NCBI RefSeq assembly: GCF_026239735.1
Contig: NZ_JAPIVT010000019.1
Location: 59,705-123,704, forward strand
Length of the DNA stretch: 64,000 nt
Source of the DNA: Pedobacter sp. MC2016-05
GTDB taxonomy: Bacteria; Bacteroidota; Bacteroidia; Sphingobacteriales; Sphingobacteriaceae
Reading direction: 5' to 3'
Shown: one piece after another, positions 24,006 to 32,800 of the stretch
How the letters are laid out: every line of letters begins with the position of its first letter
Position numbering within the stretch: the stretch's first letter is position 1
Made by a program: the position numbers and the translations under genes
Notes under the pieces: model-generated
The model's input: only the letters and a program-made list of their open reading frames with translations
Databases searched by the model: none
Told to the model about the DNA's origin: nothing

Positions 24006-24920
24006 ATGAAAGATTTTAATCTTATTATTATTTTGGGAGCAACTGCTTCAGGTAAAACAAAATTAGCAGCCCATGTTGCACACGCCATTAAAGGGGAAAT
24101 AATCAGCGCTGATAGTCGCCAGGTTTTTAAAAAAATGGACATTGGAACTGGGAAAGATCTTGATGAATACACGATTCAAAATAGTAAAATACCATATCAT
24201 TTAATAGATATCTTGGAGCCTGGAGAAAGATATCACGTAGATGCTTTTAAAAACGATTTTTATCGGGTATTTGGTGATATTACTGCTAGGGGTAGAGTTC
24301 CTGTTTTATGTGGTGGTACTGGCATGTATATCCATAGCCTACTGCAAAGCCAGGAATATACAGCTGTTCCGGTGAATGAAAGTTTGAGAGAAAAATTGCA
24401 ACTTGAAACTAAGGATGAGTTAATATCGAGGCTTAAAGAATATAACGATGTAGAGTATGTTGATTTGAATTCTAAGAAAAGATTGATAAGGGGAATTGAA
24501 GTTGCAACGTTTTTAGCGCACAACGATATAACCATAAATACAGCTCCAAAAATAAATCCTATTGTCTTCGGACTTAAAAACGAGGTTGAAGTAACCCGAG
24601 CAAAGATTTTAAAACGATTGGATGATCGTTTATCATCAGGCATGATCGATGAAGTTGAGAATTTAATTTCAGGCGGAGTTTCAAAAGATATGCTAGTTTT
24701 TTATGGGTTGGAGTATAAATTTATTGTGAACTACTTAAATGACCTAATGGATTATGATGAATTTAAATTGAGGTTAGGAATTGCCATTTGCCAATATGCG
24801 AAACGCCAAAATACATTTTTCAGAAAAATGGAAAAAGACGGTGTTTTAATAAATTGGCTTGATGCATCATTGCCTACTAACCAAATAACTAAACAGATTT
24901 TGGCTAAAATTTCATTTTAG
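24006..24920 (+). CDS. miaA: MiaA-type tRNA dimethylallyltransferase (divergent)
   Basis: A 304-residue member of the IPP transferase family, which adds a dimethylallyl group to A37 of UNN-decoding tRNAs. It has the P-loop GATASGKT (10-17), SADSRQVFKKMDIGTGKD, PYHLIDILEPGE, LCGGTGMYIHSLL, and a C-terminal YAKRQNTFFRKM. Departures from typical MiaA are GTGKD instead of GTAKP and YGLEYKFI where LGYKE is usual, both within the tRNA-contacting region. It may be a second, specialised copy; whether another miaA exists elsewhere is not visible. It is tightly linked to the gene before it. Confidence 0.85.
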   Translation: MKDFNLIIILGATASGKTKLAAHVAHAIKGEIISADSRQVFKKMDIGTGKDLDEYTIQNSKIPYHLIDILEPGERYHVDAFKNDFYRVFGDITARGRVPVLCGGTGMYIHSLLQSQEYTAVPVNESLREKLQLETKDELISRLKEYNDVEYVDLNSKKRLIRGIEVATFLAHNDITINTAPKINPIVFGLKNEVEVTRAKILKRLDDRLSSGMIDEVENLISGGVSKDMLVFYGLEYKFIVNYLNDLMDYDEFKLRLGIAICQYAKRQNTFFRKMEKDGVLINWLDASLPTNQITKQILAKISF

Positions 24921-25047
24921 TTTATTTTCGGAAAATCATAATAAGCACGTTCTTATTACGTTACCCGCTTCATTAAACAAAAAAGCTCTTTTGGCACATA
25001 TTTTGTATTTGTTTCACATATAGTTTAACTCAAAAAAATAACTTATA

Positions 25048-25563
25048 ATGAAAACAATTACTAAAATTATTGCTACCTCAGCAGCTGTAGTGGCTCTATT
25101 CTTTACAACAAATGTTAATGCACAATCTCGTAACTTCGGTATTGGACTAAATGTTGGCGTACCGACTAGCGATGCTTATAGTTTCGCAATTGGCGGAGAT
25201 CTTCGTTACCAATTTAATGTAGACAAACAATTATCAATCCCTGTTACAGCGGGTTATACGCACTTCAGCGGCAAAGAAATTGGCGATACTGGTGTTAATT
25301 ACGGTAGTTTCGGATATATCCCAGTTAAAGTTGGTGCTAAATATTTCTTTGATCAGTCTGGATCTGGCTTATATGGTTTAGCAGAATTAGGTGCTGGCTT
25401 TGGTACTAATGAAGGTAGTGGAACATCATTTGTATATTCACCTGCAGTTGGTTATTCTTGGGATAATGGATTGGATTTAGGTGTTAAGTATGAAGGGTTA
25501 TCACAAAACAGTGTTAATACTGGTTATTTCGGTTTACGTTTAGCTTACGGATTTAGCTTGTAA
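25048..25563 (+). CDS. Outer-membrane beta-barrel protein
   Basis: A 171-residue exported protein: N-terminal signal peptide ending ANVNAQS (cleavage near residue 26), then repeated amphipathic strands rich in Gly, Tyr and Phe, and a C-terminal strand ending in GLRLAYGFSL, the aromatic end signal for outer-membrane barrels. The size fits an eight-stranded OmpW/OmpX-like barrel. It is paralogous to the gene at 25721 (shared signal peptide MKTITK, WDNGLD and YEG blocks), so the two arose by tandem duplication. A terminator follows each copy, so they are separately transcribed. Function unknown. Confidence 0.85.
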   Translation: MKTITKIIATSAAVVALFFTTNVNAQSRNFGIGLNVGVPTSDAYSFAIGGDLRYQFNVDKQLSIPVTAGYTHFSGKEIGDTGVNYGSFGYIPVKVGAKYFFDQSGSGLYGLAELGAGFGTNEGSGTSFVYSPAVGYSWDNGLDLGVKYEGLSQNSVNTGYFGLRLAYGFSL

Positions 25564-25582
25564 TCCATCAATAAAATAATTC

Positions 25583-25618
25583 AAAAAAAGCCTTGACGAA
25601 AGTCAGGGCTTTTTTTTT
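25583..25618 (+). terminator. Intrinsic terminator of the first barrel gene
   Basis: Stem AAAAAGCCTTGAC and GTCAGGGCTTTTT with a GAAA tetraloop (25598-25601) followed by a long T run. Confidence 0.9.
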
Positions 25619-25720
25619 ATTTTAAAAATTTCTGAATAAAATGAAAATTATAAAATCTGTTAGAATCAATTTATCGTATATAATCCAAAACCCTTAATTA
25701 ATAATTTAAATTTATCTAAC

Positions 25721-26272
25721 ATGAAAACAATTACTAAATTTTTTGCAGCTGCACTTGTCGCAGGTGCTGTTTTTACAGGATCAAACCTAAATGCACAGAC
25801 TATGACGACCATGGATGCCGGATCTACTAACAATGGAATGGCCTTTAAGGTAGGAGTGGGATTAAATGGTGGTTTGTTCAAGAAAAGTTCTCCAATGGAG
25901 TATGCTTACGGTGCCGATTTAAAACTTCAATGGGATTTAACTAAAGATGTTGCTATTACAGCATCTGGAGGTTATACAAAATTAAAAGGCAGAAATAACT
26001 CTTTAGATTTTGGTTTTATTCCTGCCAAAGGTGGTGTTAAAGTTTTTGCTATTGAAAGAATGTACCTATCTGCGGAAGCCGGTGCAGGTTTCGGGATTGA
26101 AGATGGCGCTAAAACTAACTTTATTTATACAGGTGGCCTTGGTTATGAGTGGGATAATGGTCTTGATATTGGTGCAAGATATGAAGGTTATGTAAATGAT
26201 GTAGCTTCTACAACTTATTTCAGAAAAACAGGTCAGTTTGCTTTAAGAATCGCTTATAATTTTAAATTATAA
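25721..26272 (+). CDS. Outer-membrane beta-barrel protein, tandem paralogue
   Basis: A 183-residue protein with a signal peptide (MKTITKFFAAALVAGAVF, cleaved near NAQT) and an eight-strand-type barrel ending ALRIAYNFKL. It shares the YAYGADLKLQW, GFIPAKGGVKVFA and YEWDNGLDIGARYEG blocks with the paralogue at 25048, with about 50 percent similarity by eye. The barrel loops differ most. It is followed by its own terminator. No ligand or function can be inferred. Confidence 0.85.
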   Translation: MKTITKFFAAALVAGAVFTGSNLNAQTMTTMDAGSTNNGMAFKVGVGLNGGLFKKSSPMEYAYGADLKLQWDLTKDVAITASGGYTKLKGRNNSLDFGFIPAKGGVKVFAIERMYLSAEAGAGFGIEDGAKTNFIYTGGLGYEWDNGLDIGARYEGYVNDVASTTYFRKTGQFALRIAYNFKL

Positions 26273-26293
26273 TTATAGCATCATATATTTCAG

Positions 26294-26321
26294 AAGCCTC
26301 GCAATTTGCGGGGCTTTTTTT
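26294..26321 (+). terminator. Intrinsic terminator of the second barrel gene
   Basis: Stem GCCTCGC (26296-26302) with GCGGGGC (26308-26314, one G-T pair) and a T run. Confidence 0.85.
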
Positions 26322-26368
26322 GTTTAATTAATATTATAATTGCTAATTTGAGCGGAAAACCAAATACA

Positions 26369-26899
26369 ATGAAAAAAATATTCGGCATTGCCATATTAGC
26401 TACATTACTGGCCTGCAACCAAGCGGAGAAAAAAGCTACAGGTGATAAAGACACTTCCCAGAACAACGCAGCAAAGGTATCAAATGAGGTAAAGATCAAC
26501 GATGTTAAAAAATCAGAGATATTAAATCAATATGTAGATCTTAAAAATGCGTTGGTAGCTTCAGATTCTGCAGTTGGACAAAAGTCTGCGAAGGCGTTAG
26601 AGAAAAGTTTAGCAAATTACGCAGGTTGTGAACCCACGGCAGAAATAGCAGCGAAAATTGCTAGTGCCACTGACCTTGCCATACAGCGCAAAAATTTTAC
26701 TGTTTTAAGTGCAGATATCATTGCCTTATTCAAATCAACAGAGATAGAATCAGGAACACTTTATGTTCAACATTGCCCAATGGCTAACAAGGGAGATGGA
26801 GGAGACTGGCTATCGAAAGAAAAGGAAATCAAAAACCCTTATTATGGTAATGAGATGCTTGAGTGTGGAAGAGTTACAGAAGAGATTAAATCAAAATAG
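26369..26899 (+). CDS. DUF3347 lipoprotein, probable metal-associated
   Basis: A 176-residue lipoprotein: lipobox LLAC (Cys 16), a Lys/Glu-rich linker (17-45) and a DUF3347-type domain. The conserved block reads YVQHCPMANKGDGGDWLSK followed by NPYYGNEMLECGRV, with His, two Cys and Met as possible metal ligands. Proteins with this domain often accompany copper-handling genes (CusB-like fusions), so a periplasmic metal-binding role is plausible, but none is next to it here. The ATG at 26369 is chosen because it begins the signal peptide; upstream extension to 26306 is unlikely. Confidence 0.8.
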   Translation: MKKIFGIAILATLLACNQAEKKATGDKDTSQNNAAKVSNEVKINDVKKSEILNQYVDLKNALVASDSAVGQKSAKALEKSLANYAGCEPTAEIAAKIASATDLAIQRKNFTVLSADIIALFKSTEIESGTLYVQHCPMANKGDGGDWLSKEKEIKNPYYGNEMLECGRVTEEIKSK

Positions 26900-27031
26900 C
26901 ATGAATGTCGGGAAAAATTAAGCATGATTGTTACGTCTTTTTGACTGATTATTCATATTAATTTAACAGATTTGTTATGCATGTATATTAATTTTATATA
27001 ATTTAGAAAGCTATAAACACAATACAATAAT

Positions 27032-28321
27032 ATGTCAGATATTGCAGAGATTAAAGTTGATGGTAAGACAGTAGAATTGCCAGTAATTACAGGAACAGAA
27101 GATGAAAAGGCCATTGATATCTCTAAGTTAAGAGATCTTACAGGCTTTGTAACCTTAGATACTGGTTTTAAAAATACTGGTTCTACAAAAAGTAAAATCA
27201 CTTTTTTAGATGGTGAAAAAGGAATCTTAAAATATAGAGGATATTCTATAGAAGAACTTGCCGAAAAATCCAGCTTTTTAGAAGTATCATATTTGATCGT
27301 ATATGGTGATTTGCCAACTCAAGAGCAATTAGATGCATTCCAGGGCGAAATAAGTAAGCATACCTTGATTCACGAGGATATGAAGAAATTTTTCGATGGT
27401 TATCCATCGAGATCTCATCCAATGGGTCAACTTGGTTCTTTAATTTTCTCACTATCAACATTCTATCCAGAGTGCTTAAAGCCTAACCAAACTGCTGAGG
27501 AGCAAAATCTAACCATTATCAAGTTATTGGCTAAGCTGCCTACAATCGTTTCGTTTATTTATAAAAAAGCATTGGGTCATCCGCTTATCTATCCAAAAAA
27601 TAAGTATGATTACGTAACCAATTTCCTTTGGATGACATTTGGACAACGTACTGAGGATTACGATGTGAACCCGGTTGTTGTGAATGCCATGAACAAGTTA
27701 CTGATTTTACATGCAGATCATGAGCAAAATTGCTCAACATCTACTGTTCGAATAGTGGGCTCATCAGATTGTAATTTGTATGCTTCAGTTGCGGCAGGTA
27801 TAGCGGCACTTTGGGGGCCACTACATGGTGGTGCAAACCAAGCTGTTATCGATATGCTTGAGCTAATTAAGAACGATGGCGGAGATACAGAGAAATGGAT
27901 TGCCAAAGCGAAAGATAAAAACGATCCTTTCCGTATGATGGGATTCGGACACAGAGTTTATAAAAACTTTGATCCAAGGGCGAAAATCATTAAAAAAGCT
28001 TGTGATGATATTTTGGAAAACTTAGGTATTGATGATCCAATTTTAGAAATCGCTAAAAAATTAGAAGAGGCAGCATTAACTGATCAATATTTCATTGATA
28101 GAAAGTTATATCCTAACGTAGATTTCTATTCAGGCATCATTTACAGAGCATTAGGGTTCCCATCTGAAATGTTTACCGTGTTATTTGCCCTGGGTCGCCT
28201 ACCGGGATGGATTGCTCAATGGAAAGAAATGCATGAAAATAAAGAGCCGATTGGTCGTCCACGTCAAATTTACGTTGGTGAAACTGATAGGGCGTTCGTT
28301 GATATTAAGAGCAGAAAATAA
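27032..28321 (+). CDS. gltA: Citrate synthase
   Basis: A 429-residue type II citrate synthase, which condenses oxaloacetate and acetyl-CoA. Family landmarks include GILKYRGYSIEEL, LHADHEQNCSTSTVR (catalytic His), GPLHGGANQ (second His) and the FGHRVYKNFDPRA segment with substrate-binding residues. The length and the N-terminal 50-residue extension are usual for Gram-negative hexameric enzymes. It is monocistronic, with a good terminator 15 bases after the stop, and central to the TCA cycle. Confidence 0.97.
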   Translation: MSDIAEIKVDGKTVELPVITGTEDEKAIDISKLRDLTGFVTLDTGFKNTGSTKSKITFLDGEKGILKYRGYSIEELAEKSSFLEVSYLIVYGDLPTQEQLDAFQGEISKHTLIHEDMKKFFDGYPSRSHPMGQLGSLIFSLSTFYPECLKPNQTAEEQNLTIIKLLAKLPTIVSFIYKKALGHPLIYPKNKYDYVTNFLWMTFGQRTEDYDVNPVVVNAMNKLLILHADHEQNCSTSTVRIVGSSDCNLYASVAAGIAALWGPLHGGANQAVIDMLELIKNDGGDTEKWIAKAKDKNDPFRMMGFGHRVYKNFDPRAKIIKKACDDILENLGIDDPILEIAKKLEEAALTDQYFIDRKLYPNVDFYSGIIYRALGFPSEMFTVLFALGRLPGWIAQWKEMHENKEPIGRPRQIYVGETDRAFVDIKSRK

Positions 28322-28337
28322 TAGTAATTTAGTCCAT

Positions 28338-28371
28338 AAAAAAAAGCTTCAGAATTTCTGAAGCTTTTTTT
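28338..28371. terminator. Intrinsic terminator of gltA (bidirectional form)
   Basis: Stem AAAAAGCTTCAGAA with TTCTGAAGCTTTTTT, three-base loop, at 28338-28371, between the convergent gltA and DUF3667 genes. Confidence 0.9.
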
Positions 28372-28387
28372 ATACCCTTTATTTTGA

Positions 28388-29515
28388 TCAGGTTACTACG
28401 TAATAAATTAAGTTGAGCATCACCATTTCAGTTAATTTAAGTGATAGGAAGTATAATATAATGATCATGATCATCTTCCCAACTACTTTTTTTCGTTGGT
28501 AAAATATTTTCAACGCATTAAACATATACCAGCAAATCCACACGAAAATAGCTATTCCAATGAGGTTTGACATGTTGGAATCTTCGCCGAAAATATATTT
28601 TATTAACGGTTTGGTAAATATGGAGACGATGAAGAATGCAGTCATTCCATGTATTGTGAAGATCAGGTGATCCAGATAATAAATGTGATTTCTTCTAAAA
28701 TTCCACATAATGAAAAGTGCAAGCAAAGGCATCATCAGGAAATATTGCTTCGGTCTGTTGTGTTCAAGGGTTTCCTGAATAACTTCTGCTTTTTCCCCAA
28801 TAGATATAGCTCGTTTCTTGATCATTCTATCTAACCAATTGTCCTGCTCTATCGGATTTAAAGTTTTCTGTCTCGCTAAATATGCAGCATAAGTACTGTC
28901 ATTTCGATCATCGTGAATTTCACTAAACTTTCGAATTACCTTAGTTAACGAATCCGATCGGTTGGCTTTGTTCAGCTTTTTCAGGGTTTCTAACGCTATT
29001 TTTTGGTCCTTAAAACTTAAGGCTTTGAAATCTTCACGATCTAAATCTTCAGCGATATGCTTCGTAGTTTCATTCATGATACCTGGTACTGCTTTTACCA
29101 GTCCGGCATTTTTCAATACTTTGTTTACACTATCTAGTGTAGCTTTTCTTTTTTGAGTTTCGGCGGCAGTTACTGGCTTGTGTTCGTTTTCTATTTCGAC
29201 ATGAGTAGGTGAGTAGGCAACCAAAAAATAAACAATAGACACAAAAATGTACATGCTTACCGGATTGATATACCTGGCTCTTTTTCCAGCTAAATAATCT
29301 AACGTAACCTGACCAGGTTTAGTTAAAAGGGGAACAAGTGTTTGAAAAAATTTATTATCGAAATGGAAGTAATGTGCAATGCTATGGCTTATGAAGCCCC
29401 AAAAACTTTCTTTTAATTCTAGATTGGGTTGCCCACAATTGCTACAATAATGCTTTTCTACATGCGAGCCACAATTTAAACAATTGTGTTCTTTTCTATA
29501 CTTACCAGCTGACAT
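28388..29515 (-). CDS. DUF3667 membrane protein with zinc ribbon
   Basis: A 375-residue protein. The N-terminus carries a zinc ribbon (Cys 12, 15, 24, 27 in CLNC and CSNC), followed by the DUF3667 core with KPGQVTLDYLAGKRARYINPVSMYIFVSIVYFLVA, a first membrane helix at about 83-105, a long soluble region (115-265) and four more hydrophobic segments at the C-terminus. This architecture is common in Bacteroidota and has no assigned function. It follows the nucleoside-type transporter gene on the same strand by 17 bases, so it is probably cotranscribed with it. Confidence 0.85.
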   Translation of the reverse strand: MSAGKYRKEHNCLNCGSHVEKHYCSNCGQPNLELKESFWGFISHSIAHYFHFDNKFFQTLVPLLTKPGQVTLDYLAGKRARYINPVSMYIFVSIVYFLVAYSPTHVEIENEHKPVTAAETQKRKATLDSVNKVLKNAGLVKAVPGIMNETTKHIAEDLDREDFKALSFKDQKIALETLKKLNKANRSDSLTKVIRKFSEIHDDRNDSTYAAYLARQKTLNPIEQDNWLDRMIKKRAISIGEKAEVIQETLEHNRPKQYFLMMPLLALFIMWNFRRNHIYYLDHLIFTIHGMTAFFIVSIFTKPLIKYIFGEDSNMSNLIGIAIFVWICWYMFNALKIFYQRKKVVGKMIMIIILYFLSLKLTEMVMLNLIYYVVT

Positions 29516-29532
29516 AGGTGATTTCGAAATAT

Positions 29533-30921
29533 TTAGTGTGTAATGGCATCAATAGCTTTCTCTTCTGCTTTGGTGTGTTTGTGCTTAAATAATAATGCAA
29601 ATAAGACCGTAATGATTAACGCATAAATGGCGAATGTTAGCCACACGCTGTGCCAGTTTATAACCGGTATTGCTCTACTCAATTGACCATTATCTAAAAC
29701 AGAAATTCCTTTTGAACCCAAAAAACTAATTAATAGCTTATTATTAGGTTGTGCTGAAACTAATGTTGCTAATTCTTGAATAGTAGTGTATGCGCTTGTA
29801 AAATATTTTTGAATGATCCAGCCAGATGTTAAACTTCCTAATATTGCTCCAAATCCATTTGTCATCATCATAAACATACCTTGCGCTGAGGAACGCATTT
29901 TTGGAGTAGTTGAGGTTTCAACAAATAATGATCCTGAAATGTTAAAAAAGTCAAACGCCATTCCATAAACAATACAACTTAAAATGATCATCCACAATCC
30001 ATCTGCTGGGTTTCCAAAGGCAAATAAACCAAATCTGAATACCCAAGCCAGCATAGAAATAACCATTACATTCTTAATTCCATACCTTTTTAAGAAAAAG
30101 GGGATGGCTAGAATGAACAATGTTTCGGAAATTTGAGAAATTGATAAAATTAAGGTGGATCTTTTTACTACATAGAGTTCAGCATATTGGGGAAACATTT
30201 TAAATTCATCAAGAAACACATCTCCATATGCATTTGTTAATTGCAATGCTCCACCTAAAAACATTGAGAAAATAAAAAATAATCCCATTTTATAATCTGC
30301 GAATAATTTGAACGATTCTAGTCCTAATTTTTGCACCCATGATTTTTTTTCGCTGATTAACTTTAATGGTTTACATGCCGGAAGAGTAAATGAATAAATG
30401 CCTAATGCAAAAGCACTTACTCCAGCTATGTAGAATTGATTTGCACTTGCTTTATTACCTGTTAAATTGGTAATCCACATGGCCACAATAAATCCTACGG
30501 TTCCCCAAACCCTTATTGGTGGAAAACTTTTAATAACATCAAATTCGCTATTTTTAAGCGTTGTATAGCTAATAGAATTGCTTAATGCGATGGTTGGCAT
30601 ATAAAAACACATTGCCAATAATATTACCCAAAAGAAGCTGTTAGGACTTGTAACTTGTGGTAGGTAAAACATTACACTGGCATACAAAATATGCAAAACT
30701 GCATACAGTTTTTCTGCATTAATCCATTTGTCTGCCATAATACCAGTTAAGGTCGGCATAAATAGAGAGGCAATTCCCATCGTAGAAAATATGATTCCAA
30801 AGTCTGCACCATCCCATTGTTTGGTTCCGAACCAATAGTTTGCAATTGTAATAAGCCATGCTGCCCACACAAAAAATTGCATAAAGCTCATCACGGTTAA
30901 GCGGAACTTAACATTCATCAT
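29533..30921 (-). CDS. MFS transporter, nucleoside:H+ symporter-like
   Basis: A 462-residue integral membrane protein with about twelve hydrophobic helices. Its sequence (MNVKFRLTVMSFMQFFVWAAWLITIANYW, GIMADKWINAEKLY, RVWGTVGFIVAMW and DFFNISGSLFVE) resembles the NupG/XapB nucleoside:proton symporters, which import nucleosides. Two Met codons are adjacent at the start. It lies behind the bifunctional nuclease gene but separated by a terminator, and shares an operon with the DUF3667 gene. The substrate is inferred from family resemblance. Confidence 0.85.
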   Translation of the reverse strand: MMNVKFRLTVMSFMQFFVWAAWLITIANYWFGTKQWDGADFGIIFSTMGIASLFMPTLTGIMADKWINAEKLYAVLHILYASVMFYLPQVTSPNSFFWVILLAMCFYMPTIALSNSISYTTLKNSEFDVIKSFPPIRVWGTVGFIVAMWITNLTGNKASANQFYIAGVSAFALGIYSFTLPACKPLKLISEKKSWVQKLGLESFKLFADYKMGLFFIFSMFLGGALQLTNAYGDVFLDEFKMFPQYAELYVVKRSTLILSISQISETLFILAIPFFLKRYGIKNVMVISMLAWVFRFGLFAFGNPADGLWMIILSCIVYGMAFDFFNISGSLFVETSTTPKMRSSAQGMFMMMTNGFGAILGSLTSGWIIQKYFTSAYTTIQELATLVSAQPNNKLLISFLGSKGISVLDNGQLSRAIPVINWHSVWLTFAIYALIITVLFALLFKHKHTKAEEKAIDAITH

Positions 30922-30985
30922 ATTAGTTTGTTTGATTTTTTTGAAAGTAAAGGCTGAATATAGAACTATTTTAAAACATTATTCA

Positions 30986-31026
30986 AAAATGAACCCAAAT
31001 TATTTTAAACAATTTGGGTTCATTTT
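30986..31026. terminator. Intrinsic terminator behind the bifunctional nuclease gene
   Basis: A 16-bp stem, AAAATGAACCCAAATT paired with AATTTGGGTTCATTTT, with an eight- to nine-base loop. It separates the etf-nuclease operon from the MFS gene on the minus strand. Confidence 0.85.
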
Positions 31027-31075
31027 AAATTTCCATTTTCTTGGAGGATTTTAGGTAAGAATCAATAACAATTTA

Positions 31076-31690
31076 TTAGGAAGTTCCTCTTTTATTTAAC
31101 TCATCTCTCAATCGGGCAGCTTTTTCATAGGCTTCGTCAGCGATTGCTTCCTGAAGTTTCTGTTGAAGTTCTTCAATTGTTAAATCACCAAATCCTTGCT
31201 GTTGCGATGAACTTGGCGTTACATCAGCATCAGGTTCTTTGGCAATCGAATCCATGTTTTCTAAAAATAGAAAATCATTTCCTTCAATTACGATCCCTGC
31301 AGAGGCCAGTATAAATTCATAAGTATAAATTAAAGCGTTAAACCGAACAGCAAGTGCAATTGCATCTGAGGTCCTGGCATCAATTTCATGGGGGGTTTTT
31401 CCATCGCTACAGATTAGTTTTGCATAAAACACACCATCAACCAAATTATAAATAATGATTTCTTGTATGTTGATATGAAAAGTATCAGCCATTGATTTAA
31501 ATAAATCGTGGGTTAATGGCCTGCTGGGAGTCATCTTTTCAATTTCAATAGCAATTGCCTGAGCTTCAAATGCGCCTATAATAATGGGCAATCTTCGGCG
31601 GCCATTTACTTCTCCTAAAACCAGGGCATAAGCACCAGATTGCGTCTGGCTGTAAGATAAACCTACAATATCTAATTTAACTTTTTTCAT
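31076..31690 (-). CDS. Bifunctional nuclease (DUF151) with C-terminal UVR motif
   Basis: A 204-residue protein. Residues 1-135 are a DUF151/bifunctional nuclease domain (YALVLGEVNGRRRLPIIIGAFEAQAIAIEIE; HEIDARTSDAIALAVRF). A UVR motif at the C-terminus (LTIEELQQKLQEAIADEAYEKAARLRDELNKR, about 170-204) is a helical protein-contact hairpin as in UvrB/UvrC. The domain order is typical of Bacteroidota; DNase and RNase activity has been reported for plant relatives. It lies 54 bases after etfA on the same strand, an operon whose logic is unclear. Confidence 0.88.
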   Translation of the reverse strand: MKKVKLDIVGLSYSQTQSGAYALVLGEVNGRRRLPIIIGAFEAQAIAIEIEKMTPSRPLTHDLFKSMADTFHINIQEIIIYNLVDGVFYAKLICSDGKTPHEIDARTSDAIALAVRFNALIYTYEFILASAGIVIEGNDFLFLENMDSIAKEPDADVTPSSSQQQGFGDLTIEELQQKLQEAIADEAYEKAARLRDELNKRGTS

Positions 31691-31744
31691 ATATCGTTTT
31701 CAAACCTCACATATTTTTAGATATGCGAAGTTTAAAGTAATTTA

Positions 31745-32713
31745 TTATCCTTTATGTGCTTTTAAAGCTTCTATTAATTTTGGTACAACTTCAAAAGCAT
31801 CTCCAACAATACCGTAATCTGCTACTTTGAAAAAAGGTGCTTCAGGATCTTTGTTAATCACCACGATTACTTTTGATGAACTTACACCAGCCAAATGTTG
31901 AATTGCACCAGATATGCCGATGGCAATATACAAGTTGGGGCTAATGGAAATTCCTGTTTGACCTACGTGTTCAGAATGCGGTCTCCAATCTGCATCAGAA
32001 ACTGGTTTTGAACAAGCGGTTGCAGCACCTAATAAACCTGCTAATTCTTCAATCATTCCCCAGTTTTCAGGACCCTTTAAACCACGTCCGGCAGATACCA
32101 CTAATTCAGCATCTGGAAGTGAAGCTTTATCAGTTGCTCTTACAATATCTTTGATAACAGTTCCTAAGTCTGATTGTTTAACATCAGCGGAGAAGGTTTC
32201 AATAGCTGCTTCGGTGTTATTTTCTTTCACACCAAAGGCATTCGGGTTTAAGGCTATTACCTTATTTGCCGACGTTAATTCGGTAATGGCAAAGGCTTTA
32301 CCAGAAAATGCAGTTTTTTTAACCGAGAATTTCCCATCTGTACTAGGCAACTCAACAGCTCCATCTGCCAAACCAGCTTTAAGTTTCACTGCAATACGAG
32401 GCGCTAAGCCTTTACCAGAAAATGAATTCGATAATACGACGATGTCTGCATTTTCTTGTCCGGCAGCTGCAGCAATTACGCTTGCGTAAGCCTGGTTTAC
32501 AAACGTTTTTAACTGATCTACACTTACATTTAAAACCTTCGATGGACCGTATTTACCTAACTCTTTTAATTCACTTTCTGCAACATCGCCAATAGAAATG
32601 GCAACTAAATTGGTCGATTGTTGATCGGCAATGGCTTTGGCGTATGAAACTGCCTCGAAAACAGATTTCTTAAACTTCCCTTCAGCTTGTTCTACATATA
32701 CTAATACTGACAT
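31745..32713 (-). CDS. etfA: Electron transfer flavoprotein alpha subunit
   Basis: A 322-residue alpha subunit. The C-terminal FAD domain is clear (SAGRGLKGPENW, VGQTGISISPNLYIAIGISGAIQHLAG, VVINKDPEAPFFKVADYGIVGD); the N-terminal half is the pseudo-nucleotide-binding domain. With EtfB it carries electrons from acyl-CoA and related dehydrogenases to the respiratory chain through ETF:quinone oxidoreductase. It follows etfB by 87 bases on the same strand. No acyl-CoA dehydrogenase is in the window. Confidence 0.96.
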   Translation of the reverse strand: MSVLVYVEQAEGKFKKSVFEAVSYAKAIADQQSTNLVAISIGDVAESELKELGKYGPSKVLNVSVDQLKTFVNQAYASVIAAAAGQENADIVVLSNSFSGKGLAPRIAVKLKAGLADGAVELPSTDGKFSVKKTAFSGKAFAITELTSANKVIALNPNAFGVKENNTEAAIETFSADVKQSDLGTVIKDIVRATDKASLPDAELVVSAGRGLKGPENWGMIEELAGLLGAATACSKPVSDADWRPHSEHVGQTGISISPNLYIAIGISGAIQHLAGVSSSKVIVVINKDPEAPFFKVADYGIVGDAFEVVPKLIEALKAHKG

Positions 32714-32800
32714 ATTTTTATCTTAAATCTCCGATGGAGATGTTTATCTACTCAATTAACTATCTCTGTTTATTTCAAGCTCAAACTTAACTAGATCCTA

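Noticed and set aside
26971..27006. Promoter of gltA (TTTG ... TAATTTAG)
   Set aside because: The spacer of 24 nt is too long and the box has a mismatch; another, closer pairing gives 14 nt, which is too short.
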